A model generated the notes under the pieces. The model saw only the letters and a program-made list of their open reading frames with translations, had not been told where the DNA came from and ran no database searches. The translations under genes and the position numbers were made by a program. From JAGNKE01 sp965230245 (GTDB taxonomy: Bacteria > Pseudomonadota > Alphaproteobacteria > Micavibrionales > Micavibrionaceae), in contig OZ246000.1 in the NCBI GenBank assembly GCA_965230245.1, positions 62,001 through 126,000 on the forward strand: a stretch of 64,000 nt of DNA, given 5' to 3'. Of this stretch, positions 1 through 9,028 are shown piece by piece; positions within the stretch are counted from its first letter, which is position 1, and the number at the start of each line of letters is the position of its first letter.

Positions 1-93
1 CAGTGAGAAATTTTAGCCCGTCCGGACTGCATCGCAGTTCGTGAAGGTTTGTAAATTTTAACACGCATAGCGACCTCGACGAAGAAACCAAAA

Positions 94-753
94 TTACCAA
101 CGATAAATATGACGGCCTATGAGAGCCGCAACAACTCCAAATAAGAAATAAGGCAAAACATGCTTGATAACAAGATGCCCGATATCTTCTACAGGACAGA
201 CAAGCCTTAGACCGAGATAGCCCAAACCGCCGACGGCAATCGAAACCATGAAAGCCAAAAGATACGGGTGCGTCGTCTTACCCTTCTTGGAAAGAAAAAC
301 AATAGCAAAAGCAGGCAAAACACCATACAAAACTGCACTTTCATAGCAGAAACACCACTCCCATACAGGTACTTCAAAACCGTCAAGAACCATCTTCGTC
401 AACATAAGGAAGGCAAAAGATGCAAAGAGTGTGATCGGAATACTGAGCATCCACTTCTGTCCGCGCATATCCGGAATACACAGCCAAACAGCACAACAGG
501 CAGCTGAAATACTCATAACCGCAACGAGGAAGAGCTCAAACACATAGTATGAATCGGTAAATTTCTCTGCGATGTCAAAGCGATAGCCTTGAACACCAAC
601 GGTAACCAAAACATAAAGAAATGCAAAAAACAGCCACGGACCGATCCGCAGAAACGGGTGACGCATCTTGTGACACGGCTTCAGATCACTGCACAGATTG
701 CCGATCAAACTGTCCGTATCTTGTTCTGCAATATCAGGATCACCCGTTGTCAT
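94..753 (-). CDS. nrsF: NrsF-family (DUF1109) anti-sigma factor
   Basis: The 219-residue protein has about six hydrophobic segments spread over residues 36-215 and ends in the RW pair typical of DUF1109/NrsF proteins. Family members are inner-membrane anti-sigma factors that hold an ECF sigma factor inactive; in Caulobacter NrsF, two conserved cysteines are needed for the response to oxidizing stress. Here C134 or C136 (WEWCFC) and C186 (RLVCPVED) sit where those cysteines are expected. The start codon overlaps the stop of the upstream sigma gene (ATGA), which implies translational coupling. The role is inferred from the family and this pairing; the inducing signal is not visible. Confidence 0.85.
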   Translation of the reverse strand: MTTGDPDIAEQDTDSLIGNLCSDLKPCHKMRHPFLRIGPWLFFAFLYVLVTVGVQGYRFDIAEKFTDSYYVFELFLVAVMSISAACCAVWLCIPDMRGQKWMLSIPITLFASFAFLMLTKMVLDGFEVPVWEWCFCYESAVLYGVLPAFAIVFLSKKGKTTHPYLLAFMVSIAVGGLGYLGLRLVCPVEDIGHLVIKHVLPYFLFGVVAALIGRHIYRW

Positions 754-1313
754 CCCAGCTTATCCTTCAGTTTATTCATCGTTCTATGAGCCGAAACCTT
801 AACGGCGGAGACACTCATATCCATTTCTTTAGCCACTTCTTTGGCGCTGTAACCGTGAAGCTTCATCATTTCAAAGACTTTGCGTTGCTTCTCGGGCAGA
901 TCCTCGAGCGCGGCTTCTATATCTTTGAATTCGCCTGCAGCCCCCGGTTCGGTTACATGCTGACGATAAAATTCTAAATCATCTGTTGTTGTTTTCTGAT
1001 TACCGCGGTTTTTGTAGTATTTACGCAGCAAATCCGTCTTCCTGAAATTGATGATGGCCATCAACCACGGACGAAAAGGACGATCAGGACTGTAGGTATT
1101 AAGGGATTTGTGAACAGAAATCAAAACCTCTTGTACCAAATCCTCAACCCAATCAGGGTTAGCAAGACTTCCACTGGTTACAGATTTGATAAAAGGAACA
1201 AGATCACCAAGAAGTTCACCATAAGCGCGCTGATCCCCTTCTTGTGCAAGAATCGCCAGCTCTTTCCAAACTTCACCCTTCGGGCGGTTACTATTATCGT
1301 TAGATAGGGCCAT
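750..1313 (-). CDS. ECF-family RNA polymerase sigma factor (SigF-type)
   Basis: This 187-residue protein carries a sigma-70 region 2 at about residues 25-95 (DLVQEVLISVHKSL, RPFRPWLMAIINFRKTDLLR) and a region 4 helix-turn-helix at about 130-185 (LPEKQRKVFEMMKLHGYSA, then KEVAKEMDMS). It directs RNA polymerase to a stress regulon and is presumably held at the membrane by the NrsF-like protein encoded immediately downstream with a 4-nt overlap. An AGAGGG ribosome-binding site precedes the ATG. The tRNA-Pro gene ends about 50 nt upstream on the same strand, so part of its transcription could come from read-through. I do not see a clear ECF-type autoregulatory promoter. Confidence 0.9.
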   Translation of the reverse strand: MALSNDNSNRPKGEVWKELAILAQEGDQRAYGELLGDLVPFIKSVTSGSLANPDWVEDLVQEVLISVHKSLNTYSPDRPFRPWLMAIINFRKTDLLRKYYKNRGNQKTTTDDLEFYRQHVTEPGAAGEFKDIEAALEDLPEKQRKVFEMMKLHGYSAKEVAKEMDMSVSAVKVSAHRTMNKLKDKLG

Positions 1314-1361
1314 GCCCTCTATTCCCCTTGCGGCAAAGGTGATCCGGCAAGTCTTTTAAAG

Positions 1362-1438
1362 TGGTCGGAGCGGAGGGATTCGAACCCCCGACCCCCTGTT
1401 CCCAAAACAGGTGCGCTACCAGACTGCGCTACGCTCCG
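1362..1438 (-). tRNA. tRNA-Pro (anticodon UGG)
   Basis: The reverse strand folds as a 77-nt cloverleaf with acceptor stem CGGAGCG/CGCTCCG, an anticodon stem-loop CCTGT-TTTGGGA-ACAGG with anticodon TGG, the GTTCGAATC T-loop and an encoded 3' CCA. It lies between the DUF192 gene and the sigma factor gene, all on the minus strand. Confidence 0.95.
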
Positions 1439-1520
1439 AAACCGCGAGACTACAGGTTTTACACAAAGTAATGCGGTACAGCAAGAATAAGATATAAAAA
1501 AACACGCAGAAACCAAAAAA

Positions 1521-2015
1521 TTATTCATCGAGATTGTCAAAAGCATCATGTTTAACGACATCGCCAATAAAAATGCCGTTTTCCGTCGCTTCCCCACCGT
1601 TAATTTCAAGAACGGCTTTAACAGGTCCCAAAGACGAAATTTGTGACAAATCATGGGGCTTTGCCATCGGGTGTATATGAAGGATATCTCCTGTGGGCTT
1701 GATAAAGATAATATCCAGCGGAATAAGCGTATTCTTCATCCAGAAATTACGCGGGGCAACCTCTTCAAACAAAAACAACATTCCATGGTTTTTGGGCAAT
1801 TCACGCCTGAACATCAGACCTCTGGTTATTTGTTCAGGCGTTATGGCAACCTCTACTGAGTAAGTAAGAGTTTCACCGTCACCCTTTAGAATCTCGATCT
1901 GGGTAGTTTCAAGTTGCTGCGGGGTTCCGGAAGTAAAAAACCCCAGAACGACAATGGAAATAAAACCGCCGCCCATCAAAATCAACAACAAATAGTCTTT
2001 TAGAAACCTGACCAT
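1521..2015 (-). CDS. DUF192 family membrane-anchored protein
   Basis: The 164-residue protein has one N-terminal membrane segment (about residues 8-28) followed by a DUF192 domain. The family signature is clear: ITRGLMFRRELPKNHGMLFL and then FWMKNTLIPLDIIFI. Most of the protein should face the periplasm. DUF192 proteins are widespread and their biochemical role is not established. The gene is about 80 nt upstream of tRNA-Pro on the same strand. Confidence 0.85.
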   Translation of the reverse strand: MVRFLKDYLLLILMGGGFISIVVLGFFTSGTPQQLETTQIEILKGDGETLTYSVEVAITPEQITRGLMFRRELPKNHGMLFLFEEVAPRNFWMKNTLIPLDIIFIKPTGDILHIHPMAKPHDLSQISSLGPVKAVLEINGGEATENGIFIGDVVKHDAFDNLDE

Positions 2016-2041
2016 TAAAAAAATCCCCCCTGAATGACCCG

Positions 2042-2503
2042 CTACTCTTCACGGTTCTGAATATCTTCTAATTCCAAAATCATCGAAGAGTGGGTCATAA
2101 GGCCGATAAATTTATTATTTTCATCCACAACCGCAACGGGCCCTTCCTGCCGTGTCAAGCTGCTCACACCTTCCCAGATAGGATCATCAGGACGAACGGT
2201 CTCAACCTTACGCTCCATAATCTCATGGACCTTAAGCGGTTTAACTTTATGCAAACGTTTTGCCACACCCGGCGCGGCTCCGACCTTAATATCCATCGTT
2301 ACACCGTCATTCATAGCGACCTGAACGGGAATAAGGTTTTTCAGCAAACTTCTCATCGAAAATAAACCGACCAGCAAGCCGTTCTCATCAACGACTGGCG
2401 CAGCCGCAATGTTTTGTTTATGGAGATTCTGTAACGCATCTTCTACAATGTCGTCAGGCGACACGATCAAAAGGTCTTTAACAACAGCAGTATGGCACGG
2501 CAT
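2042..2503 (-). CDS. Tandem CBS-domain protein
   Basis: The 153-residue cytosolic protein consists of two CBS motifs, at about residues 8-65 (ending AAPVVDENGLLVGLFSMRSL) and about 95-150 (VRPDDPIWEGVSSLT, then GPVAVVDENNKFIGLMTHS). CBS pairs bind adenine nucleotides and act as energy or ligand sensors. No enzymatic or transport domain is attached. It sits between the alpha/beta hydrolase and DUF192 genes with short spacers, so co-transcription is likely. The partner it regulates cannot be told from the sequence. Confidence 0.8.
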   Translation of the reverse strand: MPCHTAVVKDLLIVSPDDIVEDALQNLHKQNIAAAPVVDENGLLVGLFSMRSLLKNLIPVQVAMNDGVTMDIKVGAAPGVAKRLHKVKPLKVHEIMERKVETVRPDDPIWEGVSSLTRQEGPVAVVDENNKFIGLMTHSSMILELEDIQNREE

Positions 2504-2517
2504 AGGAAACTCCTTTT

Positions 2518-3360
2518 TTATTCTGATTCTTTATTATCCGTATGATTGCGCTCTATACCAGATAAAAAATCCAAAACATATTGGGTAAGCCCCAGATAAA
2601 ACAAACCATTATGATCCCCGTTAGGAATTTCAACCATTGTCTTGGGTTGAACGGCAGACTTATAGAGGTTCCGCGCAAAACGAATATCTATGACTTCGTC
2701 ATGCGTGCCGTGAACGATAAAAAGCGGCGCCTTGATCGCCGCAATTTTATCAATATTCATATACCTGTCTTTCAACAAATATCTTACCGGAACAAACCAA
2801 TAAATGCTGGCCGCTACATCAACAAGGGATGAAAAGGGCGTCTCGAGCACAAGGGCTTTTACATCGTATTCTGTTGCCATCTGCGTTGCAGGACCAGAAC
2901 CGATAGATTCGCCGTAAAGAACGATTTCACCTTCCGAAACACCCTGCTCATTTATTAGCCAGTCAATCTGCGCACGCGCATCCATGTATATGCCGGCCTC
3001 GCTGATATCCCCCTCATTACCACCGTAGCCGCGATATTCTGCCAACAAGACACCATATCCTGCTTTCACATAATCAAGAACTTTAGGGGCACGATTGGCA
3101 AAGTTCCCCGCATTGCCGTGAAAGTACACAATAAATGATTTTTCATTATCACTGCGCGGGATATACCAGCTACGTATTTGTACCCCGTCTTTTGCAGTAG
3201 CAAGGACCTCAACGACATCACTAGGTTTGACGGGAACCTTATCATTTGGAAAATAAACGAAGCTGCGCTGCGCAAAATAAAGCGCTGCCACAATAATAAG
3301 GTAAGCAAGCAAAACAAGTTTTAAAAAAAGCCACATAATTTTCTTAACCTTCGAAGACAT
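2518..3360 (-). CDS. Alpha/beta hydrolase, membrane-anchored (ABHD17/BEM46-like)
   Basis: The 280-residue protein has an N-terminal membrane segment (about residues 9-30) and a complete alpha/beta hydrolase fold. The oxyanion motif HGNAGN is at 81-86, the nucleophile elbow GESIGSG places Ser at 152, and the likely acid and base are D221 (HGTHDEVID) and H250 (NGDHN). Related proteins are serine hydrolases acting on lipids or thioesters; the substrate here is unknown. It is on the same strand and only about 35 nt downstream of the msbA-type gene, which fits a role in envelope lipid metabolism but does not prove it. Confidence 0.8.
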   Translation of the reverse strand: MSSKVKKIMWLFLKLVLLAYLIIVAALYFAQRSFVYFPNDKVPVKPSDVVEVLATAKDGVQIRSWYIPRSDNEKSFIVYFHGNAGNFANRAPKVLDYVKAGYGVLLAEYRGYGGNEGDISEAGIYMDARAQIDWLINEQGVSEGEIVLYGESIGSGPATQMATEYDVKALVLETPFSSLVDVAASIYWFVPVRYLLKDRYMNIDKIAAIKAPLFIVHGTHDEVIDIRFARNLYKSAVQPKTMVEIPNGDHNGLFYLGLTQYVLDFLSGIERNHTDNKESE

Positions 3361-3394
3361 AGTCCCTCAACCTAAAATACCTCTAAAGTAGTAC

Positions 3395-5185
3395 CTACTT
3401 AGTAATACCCGTCTTATACATCGTCGCGTAAACACCACCTGATTTTAGCAGGTCATCATGAGTCCCCCTCTCAACAATCTGCCCGCGATCCAAAACGAGG
3501 ATCTGATCCGCCGCTTGAACCGTTGTGAGCCTGTGTGCAATCACCAGTGTTGTTCGTCCCTTTTCCAGCTCTCTCAGTGCATCTTGCACCAATTTTTCGG
3601 ACTCATTATCTAAAGCTGACGTTGCTTCATCAAGAAGCAAAATAGGTGCATCCTTTAAAATGGCACGCGCAATAGCGATCCTTTGCCGCTGCCCGCCGGA
3701 GAGTTTTACACCATCCTCCCCCACAACCGTATTGTATCCTTCAGGGAAAGTGGTAATAAAATCGTGCGCCGCAGCAGACCGCGCCGCCTCCAGCACCTGA
3801 TCTTCACGTGCATCAGAAGAACCGTAACGGATATTCTCATAAATCGTATCATTGAAAATAGTGATGTCCTGAGAAACAAGAGCAATAGCCTTACGCAAAC
3901 TGGATATTTTCAAATCAGCTACGTTATGTCCGGCTATACTAACACAACCGCTATCAACGTCATAAAATCTTGGGATCAAATTCATGATCGTACTTTTGCC
4001 GCCGCCTGAAGGCCCGACTAGCGCCGTAACTTTTCCTGAACGCGCCTTCAATGAAACACCATTTAACGCCTTTTCTTCTTCACCATCATAAGAAAAATGA
4101 ACATCTCTGAATTCGATTTCCGGCTTGGCTAGCGTGACGTCTTTTGCATCAGGACTGCTGACAATCTTTGGCTCGAGATCAAGCATATCAAAAACACGTT
4201 CAGCCGCACCTAACCCCATTTGTAAATTATTGTTCAGCTTTGCCAGCTTCTTCATCGGCTCATAAGCAAGTGTAAATGCAGCAAGAAATGATGCCAGTTG
4301 ACCAGGTGTAATGCGCCCGCCAAGAACCTCATACCCGCCATAGGCAATAATCGCAGCAAAAATAAATCCGATCAGAATTTCATTGACCGGCGTAGAAAGA
4401 TTACGAATTTGAACCGATTTGATATTTAAATCGCGTACATTGTCGATCGCTTGACCGGACTTTTGTTTTTCACGGTCTTCCATGGTGTAAGCTTTAACCA
4501 AACGAATGCCCTGAAAAGTCTGAGACAACAATTCGGAAAGATTACCCATCTCCTCCTGAATACTTTTAGAAACCTGACGAAGTTTCTTTCCTAAATAGAC
4601 AACGAACCCCGACACAAAAGGAAAAATGATAAAAGCGGCAAGGGTAAGCTTCCAATCCTGATAGAACATTAAAGCAATCAAAAAGACGAGCGTGAACGCG
4701 CTTTTCCCAAACCCCGTTAATGTGTCTGTTACTGCAGAGCGCATCACATTAACATCATTGACCACACGGGAAATAAGCTGACCGCTCGGATTGGCATGAA
4801 AAAAAGAAATATCAAGAACCATAAAGTGATTGAACAAATCCCGTTGAACGTCCGCAACAATCGACTGCCCGATCTTATTCATTAAAACAGTATGTATATA
4901 TGTCGTAATCCCGCGCACAACAAAAGTCCCGAATATCGCAAGACTGACGGGAATAATGAGGTCTTCTTTATTCCCGTATAACACATCATCAAGAACTGGC
5001 TGCATCAACTTGGCAATTCCCGCAGTCATAGCCGCAGCAATCGCCATAAAAATAACAGCCACAACCAGCTGCACTAAGTACGGCCTGACGTAAGCTGAAG
5101 TTAATCTCTTAACAATCTGTAAAGATTGGGTTTTTTGCTCCTGCTTTTTCGGCGGTGCAGCAGGGTTCTTAGTATCTCTATTCAT
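3395..5185 (-). CDS. msbA: MsbA-type lipid ABC transporter (fused permease/ATPase)
   Basis: The 596-residue half-transporter has six membrane helices in residues 30-325 and an ABC ATPase in about 355-590. Walker A (GPSGGGKST) is at 391-399, the signature LSGGQ at 495-499, Walker B (ILLLDE) at 515-520 and the switch histidine at 551. MsbA flips lipid A core or phospholipid across the inner membrane as a homodimer. I chose the ATG at 5185 because the open frame upstream would run into the divergent patatin gene and its promoter, and the extra residues look non-native. Assignment to MsbA rather than another lipid exporter of the same subfamily is likely but not certain. Confidence 0.85.
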   Translation of the reverse strand: MNRDTKNPAAPPKKQEQKTQSLQIVKRLTSAYVRPYLVQLVVAVIFMAIAAAMTAGIAKLMQPVLDDVLYGNKEDLIIPVSLAIFGTFVVRGITTYIHTVLMNKIGQSIVADVQRDLFNHFMVLDISFFHANPSGQLISRVVNDVNVMRSAVTDTLTGFGKSAFTLVFLIALMFYQDWKLTLAAFIIFPFVSGFVVYLGKKLRQVSKSIQEEMGNLSELLSQTFQGIRLVKAYTMEDREKQKSGQAIDNVRDLNIKSVQIRNLSTPVNEILIGFIFAAIIAYGGYEVLGGRITPGQLASFLAAFTLAYEPMKKLAKLNNNLQMGLGAAERVFDMLDLEPKIVSSPDAKDVTLAKPEIEFRDVHFSYDGEEEKALNGVSLKARSGKVTALVGPSGGGKSTIMNLIPRFYDVDSGCVSIAGHNVADLKISSLRKAIALVSQDITIFNDTIYENIRYGSSDAREDQVLEAARSAAAHDFITTFPEGYNTVVGEDGVKLSGGQRQRIAIARAILKDAPILLLDEATSALDNESEKLVQDALRELEKGRTTLVIAHRLTTVQAADQILVLDRGQIVERGTHDDLLKSGGVYATMYKTGITK

Positions 5186-5196
5186 TGTGCGTATGT

Positions 5197-5202
5197 TATA
5201 AT
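5197..5202 (+). promoter_or_regulatory. Extended -10 promoter for the patatin gene
   Basis: TATAAT preceded by TGT (extended -10 TGN) lies in the divergent msbA/patatin spacer. It would start transcription near position 5209, leaving a leader of about 45 nt before the GTG at 5254. There is no good -35 box at 17 nt. Confidence 0.4.
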
Positions 5203-5253
5203 AGCGTATGAGAAAAGCAATAAACTTTAGCAAAAGAAAGGGTTGAAAAGAGA

Positions 5254-6201
5254 GTGACCAAATACAGCGTTGAGAACGGGCAGCCAGGTATCGCAATAGC
5301 TCTGGGCGGTGGAATGGCAAGGGGCTTTGCCCATATCGGAGTACTAAGAGCGCTTAACAGAAACGGAATTTTTCCGTCTTTAATCGCAGGAACCTCAATC
5401 GGCTCCGTAGTCGGCGGCTGCTATCTGGCTGGTAAACTTGACGAATTCGAGGAATGGGCTCTTTCCCTGACTAGATATAAAATATTCACCTATCTCGACT
5501 TCCGTGTCAGAAGCGCCGGATTGATAGGCGGTGGACGGCTGAAAACAGAATTGGAAAGTCATTTTGCGGATATGACATTCGAAGACTTACCCCATCCGTT
5601 CGTGTGTATTTCCACGGATCTTGCAACAGGACACGAGATCTGGATGAGAAAAGGGAACTTACTAGACGCAATGATCGCGTCCTTTGCGCTGCCAGGCGTC
5701 TTCCCACCTGTAAAATATGATAACCGTTTTTTGGTCGACGGCGCATTGGTAAACCCCTGCCCCGTTTCTCCATGTCAGGCATTCGGAGCACGTATGACGA
5801 TAGCGGTCGATCTCAACGCCGACCTGATCGGTAAGGCAACAAAACCCGGAAACGCTTATCAAACTGTTGCAGGCTTTGATATTTTCAATAACGAAGATGT
5901 CTCCCCGGAAGGTCAGAAACAATTCAGCACCTCATCAATCACACGCAGACTATTCCGCCGCGAAGAAAACAATCCTAGCTTGTTCGGTGTAATGGTCTCC
6001 GCACTGGGTATTATTCAGGACCGCCTGACCCGCTCCCGTCTTGCCGGAGAGCCACCGGACGTTCATATCCGCCCGCCCGCAGGACATATCGGATTATTGG
6101 AATTCGAAAAAGCAAAAGAACTGATTGCCTTAGGAGAACAATCGACAGAAAAGGCTATTCCTGAAATTATGGCCGCAAAACACCTGTTTTTGGATAATTA
6201 A
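5254..6201 (+). CDS. Patatin-like phospholipase (RssA-type)
   Basis: The 315-residue protein has the patatin catalytic apparatus: glycine-rich oxyanion motif GGGMARGFAHIGVL at about 18-31, nucleophile GTSIG with Ser48, and the catalytic Asp162 in VDGALVNP. These enzymes use a Ser-Asp dyad to hydrolyse acyl lipids. It lacks a signal peptide and should be cytosolic or membrane-associated. The GTG start is preceded by GAAAGGG about 12 nt upstream. The gene diverges from msbA, so both neighbours concern lipids. The physiological substrate is unknown. Confidence 0.85.
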   Translation: MTKYSVENGQPGIAIALGGGMARGFAHIGVLRALNRNGIFPSLIAGTSIGSVVGGCYLAGKLDEFEEWALSLTRYKIFTYLDFRVRSAGLIGGGRLKTELESHFADMTFEDLPHPFVCISTDLATGHEIWMRKGNLLDAMIASFALPGVFPPVKYDNRFLVDGALVNPCPVSPCQAFGARMTIAVDLNADLIGKATKPGNAYQTVAGFDIFNNEDVSPEGQKQFSTSSITRRLFRREENNPSLFGVMVSALGIIQDRLTRSRLAGEPPDVHIRPPAGHIGLLEFEKAKELIALGEQSTEKAIPEIMAAKHLFLDN

Positions 6202-6220
6202 GCAAAGCTGCGCCGGCAGT

Positions 6221-7174
6221 TTAAGTAGAACGTTTTCCGCGTTTCTTGTGCTTACGATCCGGCAGAGCCTTACCCCACTTCAGATCATCTACGAGATACT
6301 TCGGACGAACGTTGTTGTATTGACGGATCAACACATCAAGTGCCTTGTCGACATCAGCAGGACCTTCGCAGTTTTTGAAGGCCGAATTGTGAATACCGCG
6401 CTTAACAAGACAGGTATCAATGTTCACCAGATACCCGCCAAGGATATCGTGCGCCATCGTGTCACCGATCATAACCGTCTGACCCGGATAAATATCATTC
6501 TGCTGTAGCATACGGATACAGTATTGGAAGATCGGCTGGTGCGGCTTACCGATGTACTGAACGACACCGCCGAAATCCTTATAACGCGCCGCCAATGTTC
6601 CGGGGCCCATAATATTACGCCCACCCATAACACCGAGACTGTCAGGATTCGCACAAATGGCTTTCAACTTGTAACGCGCTGCACTTCTGAGCAAAGGCTC
6701 ATAATCTTCGAGCGTTTTTTCAGGGGAATCGGCACCGCTGATCAACAGGAAATTCGCATCCTTGGGATCTTCGACAACCTCAATATCAAGGCCGTCAACA
6801 ATTGAACGGTCACCACCGCGACTGATAATGACACATTTCTTACCGATATCTTTGAAATAACCCTCATCCTGACTGTCTAAACCACGCCAGGTCACTTCGC
6901 CGGAAGTAATAATTTCATTGTAAAGGTTATCCGTAATACCCAGCTTTTCTAAACGTTCTTGGTTGGGTTCGGAACGCTTACCGGAATTAGAAAGAATAAT
7001 AACGAATTTTTTACGTTGTTGAAGCTCTTTGAGACAGTCAATAACGCCATCATAAGCCTTGACACCGTCATGCAAAACGCCCCATTGGTCTATAATAAAA
7101 CCAACGTAACTGTCTGAAATATCGGAAATACCCTCGCAGAACTTTGTATTGACAATACTATTGGTAACAAGCAC
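6221..7174 (-). CDS. HAD-superfamily subfamily IIA hydrolase
   Basis: The 317-residue protein matches HAD-IIA phosphatases: motif I is DQWGVLHDG near residue 30, motif II is the IILSNSGKRSEPN region, and motifs III/IV are in the C-terminal YIGKPHQPIFQYC and MIGDTMAHDILGG segments. The first Asp pair is DxW rather than the usual DxD, as in the HAD-IIA-hyp4 subgroup. It probably dephosphorylates a small phosphometabolite, which is not identified. I chose GTG 7174 because AAGGGG lies about 8 nt upstream; GTG 7183 is the alternative and would add three residues. The gene converges with the patatin gene. Confidence 0.8.
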   Translation of the reverse strand: MLVTNSIVNTKFCEGISDISDSYVGFIIDQWGVLHDGVKAYDGVIDCLKELQQRKKFVIILSNSGKRSEPNQERLEKLGITDNLYNEIITSGEVTWRGLDSQDEGYFKDIGKKCVIISRGGDRSIVDGLDIEVVEDPKDANFLLISGADSPEKTLEDYEPLLRSAARYKLKAICANPDSLGVMGGRNIMGPGTLAARYKDFGGVVQYIGKPHQPIFQYCIRMLQQNDIYPGQTVMIGDTMAHDILGGYLVNIDTCLVKRGIHNSAFKNCEGPADVDKALDVLIRQYNNVRPKYLVDDLKWGKALPDRKHKKRGKRST

Positions 7175-7298
7175 CTGTAACACCCCTTAGTAACCGTAAA
7201 TCATGACATCCGCGTACGCATTATGACATTATCCACAGACTAATCAACAATGATTTATAAATAATAAATTTAGGATGAAGTTCCTGTCAGTACCCAAA

Positions 7299-8870
7299 TT
7301 ATGAGCTTGTATCCGGTGAATAAGCCCGTACGTCTTTTTTGATTTCCCGTGCAAACAAATACAAGCCGATAATATTCGGAATGGCCATCGATAATAGGGC
7401 TCCGTCCGTGAAATTGATCAGATTGCTAAGCTCAACAGCGCTCCCAACTATAATACAAAGACAGAAAAACACTTTAAAAATATTCTCGACCCAGTCCTTC
7501 TCTCCGAAAATATAACGCACACCAACAGCTGCGCAGTAATACCACGTAATCATCGTAGAAAACGCAAACAGGAACACTGTAAGCGTTAGAATATTCGGGA
7601 ACCACGTTATACCGTCAGCAAAAGCGCGGGACGTCAGTTCAACACCCTCGATATCTCCGGCATCGCCGTAAACACCCGTCACAACAATGACCAACGCCGT
7701 AATATTACAAATAATGATAGTGTCGATAAACGGCCCGAGCATCGCCACAATCCCTGTGCCGACAGGCCCGTCTGTATTTGTCGTCGATTGCACAATCGCC
7801 GCAGAACCAAGACCCGATTCATTTGAGAAAGCCGCCCGCTGTACACCAATCAAAAGACCGCCAAGTAAAGCACCAAAGCCAGCCTGCAAAGACATTGCGC
7901 TTTCAAAAATCGTGTAAAAAGCCCCTGGAAGATCGGAAATATGCAACCCAATCACAATCAGCCCCGCCAGAAGATAAATCCCGCCCATAACCGGAACCAG
8001 TTTCGAAGCCACAGCAGCAATAGATTTTAGACCACCTATAATAACCAGCCCAACCATAACCGCCAGCAGAACACCAAACGCCCAGCCATAATCGGCTAAA
8101 GCACTGGCATCACCACCTGTTGCAACCTTGACCTGCTCGAACGCTTGGTTGGCCTGATACATATTGCCGCCGCCAATAGCGGCCAAAATGCAGCAAACAG
8201 AAAAGAAGATCGCAATGAATGTCCCGACAATCGGCAAGCCGCGTTTATCAAAAGCATGTTTGAGGTAATACATAGGCCCGCCCGAAATGCGTTGTTCATG
8301 CCCTTCTGCACTGGAATGTCGCCTGTACTTTACACCGAGCATAACTTCCGCAAATTTCGAGGACATCCCGAGAAAGCCCATAATGGTCATCCAGAACACA
8401 GCCCCCGGCCCGCCTGTCGAGATAGCGATAGCAACACCGCCGATATTACCAAGGCCAACTGTCCCCGAAAGCGAAGCCATGAGAGCCTGAAACTGACTAA
8501 TCCCGGCCTCGTCTTTTTGCTTCATGCCCTTTCCGAAAAGAAGCTTCAGGGAAGTGCCGAAATGGCGAAGATTAATAAAACCAAGATAAACCGTAAAAAA
8601 AATGGCCGCAGCGGCAAGCCAGACCAGAATAAATTTAAGATTGAAACATCCCTCAAACGGCATAGAAATGTAGGGTTTAAAGACCTGCAGACCTTTCCAG
8701 TCTTCAGCATACACATTCATCTCATCGGCCTGACACGAACCGATATAAACGCCCCAGAAGATGATCTCCGACACTGTCTCGGTAATCGGTTGGAAAAAAC
8801 CGTCGATCGCCTGATCTATGCTAACCGGTGCTTCTGCCACCACATCTTCAATGTTTGCGTCTTCGCTCAT
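7299..8870 (-). CDS. Alanine/glycine:cation symporter family protein (AGCS)
   Basis: The 523-residue polytopic membrane protein has the AGCS signature VQRAAFSNESGLGSAAIVQS in the middle and GTVGLGNIGGVAIAISTGG near residue 135. Family members import alanine or glycine with Na+ or H+. About 70 residues precede the first core helix, with one hydrophobic segment (IIFWGVYIGS) and two cysteines, which is longer than in DagA-type carriers. It is monocistronic as far as can be seen, followed by a 124-nt spacer to the HAD gene. Confidence 0.88.
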   Translation of the reverse strand: MSEDANIEDVVAEAPVSIDQAIDGFFQPITETVSEIIFWGVYIGSCQADEMNVYAEDWKGLQVFKPYISMPFEGCFNLKFILVWLAAAAIFFTVYLGFINLRHFGTSLKLLFGKGMKQKDEAGISQFQALMASLSGTVGLGNIGGVAIAISTGGPGAVFWMTIMGFLGMSSKFAEVMLGVKYRRHSSAEGHEQRISGGPMYYLKHAFDKRGLPIVGTFIAIFFSVCCILAAIGGGNMYQANQAFEQVKVATGGDASALADYGWAFGVLLAVMVGLVIIGGLKSIAAVASKLVPVMGGIYLLAGLIVIGLHISDLPGAFYTIFESAMSLQAGFGALLGGLLIGVQRAAFSNESGLGSAAIVQSTTNTDGPVGTGIVAMLGPFIDTIIICNITALVIVVTGVYGDAGDIEGVELTSRAFADGITWFPNILTLTVFLFAFSTMITWYYCAAVGVRYIFGEKDWVENIFKVFFCLCIIVGSAVELSNLINFTDGALLSMAIPNIIGLYLFAREIKKDVRAYSPDTSS

Positions 8871-8980
8871 AACGTCCCTGCCCTGTAATTACAGAAACAA
8901 GCATAAGAAAAATATCAGAAATTTGAAGGGTTTATTTCAAAACAGAAAACACTATCCGCACAAATCAAAAACAAGACATC

Positions 8981-9003
8981 AAAAAAGGCGCCGACCGGCG
9001 CCC
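8981..9003 (-). terminator. Rho-independent terminator of the small secreted-protein gene
   Basis: On the minus strand GGCGCCG pairs with CGGCGCC and is followed by six T residues. It lies just beyond the stop of the gene at 9029-9511 and upstream of the AGCS gene. Confidence 0.75.
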
Positions 9004-9028
9004 TTCGGATAAAATTATCTGATCAAGC

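Noticed and set aside
1319..1654. ORF covering tRNA-Pro and the DUF192 3' end
   Set aside because: It includes the antisense-like translation of the tRNA (FESLRS type), and the DUF192 frame is the real one.
5186..5320. Upstream extension of the msbA frame
   Set aside because: It overlaps the divergent patatin gene and its promoter and is not similar to MsbA N-termini.
8145..8888. Long plus-strand ORF opposite the AGCS gene
   Set aside because: Low-complexity His/Arg/Asn composition and no homology-like motifs; the symporter gene on the minus strand explains the region.
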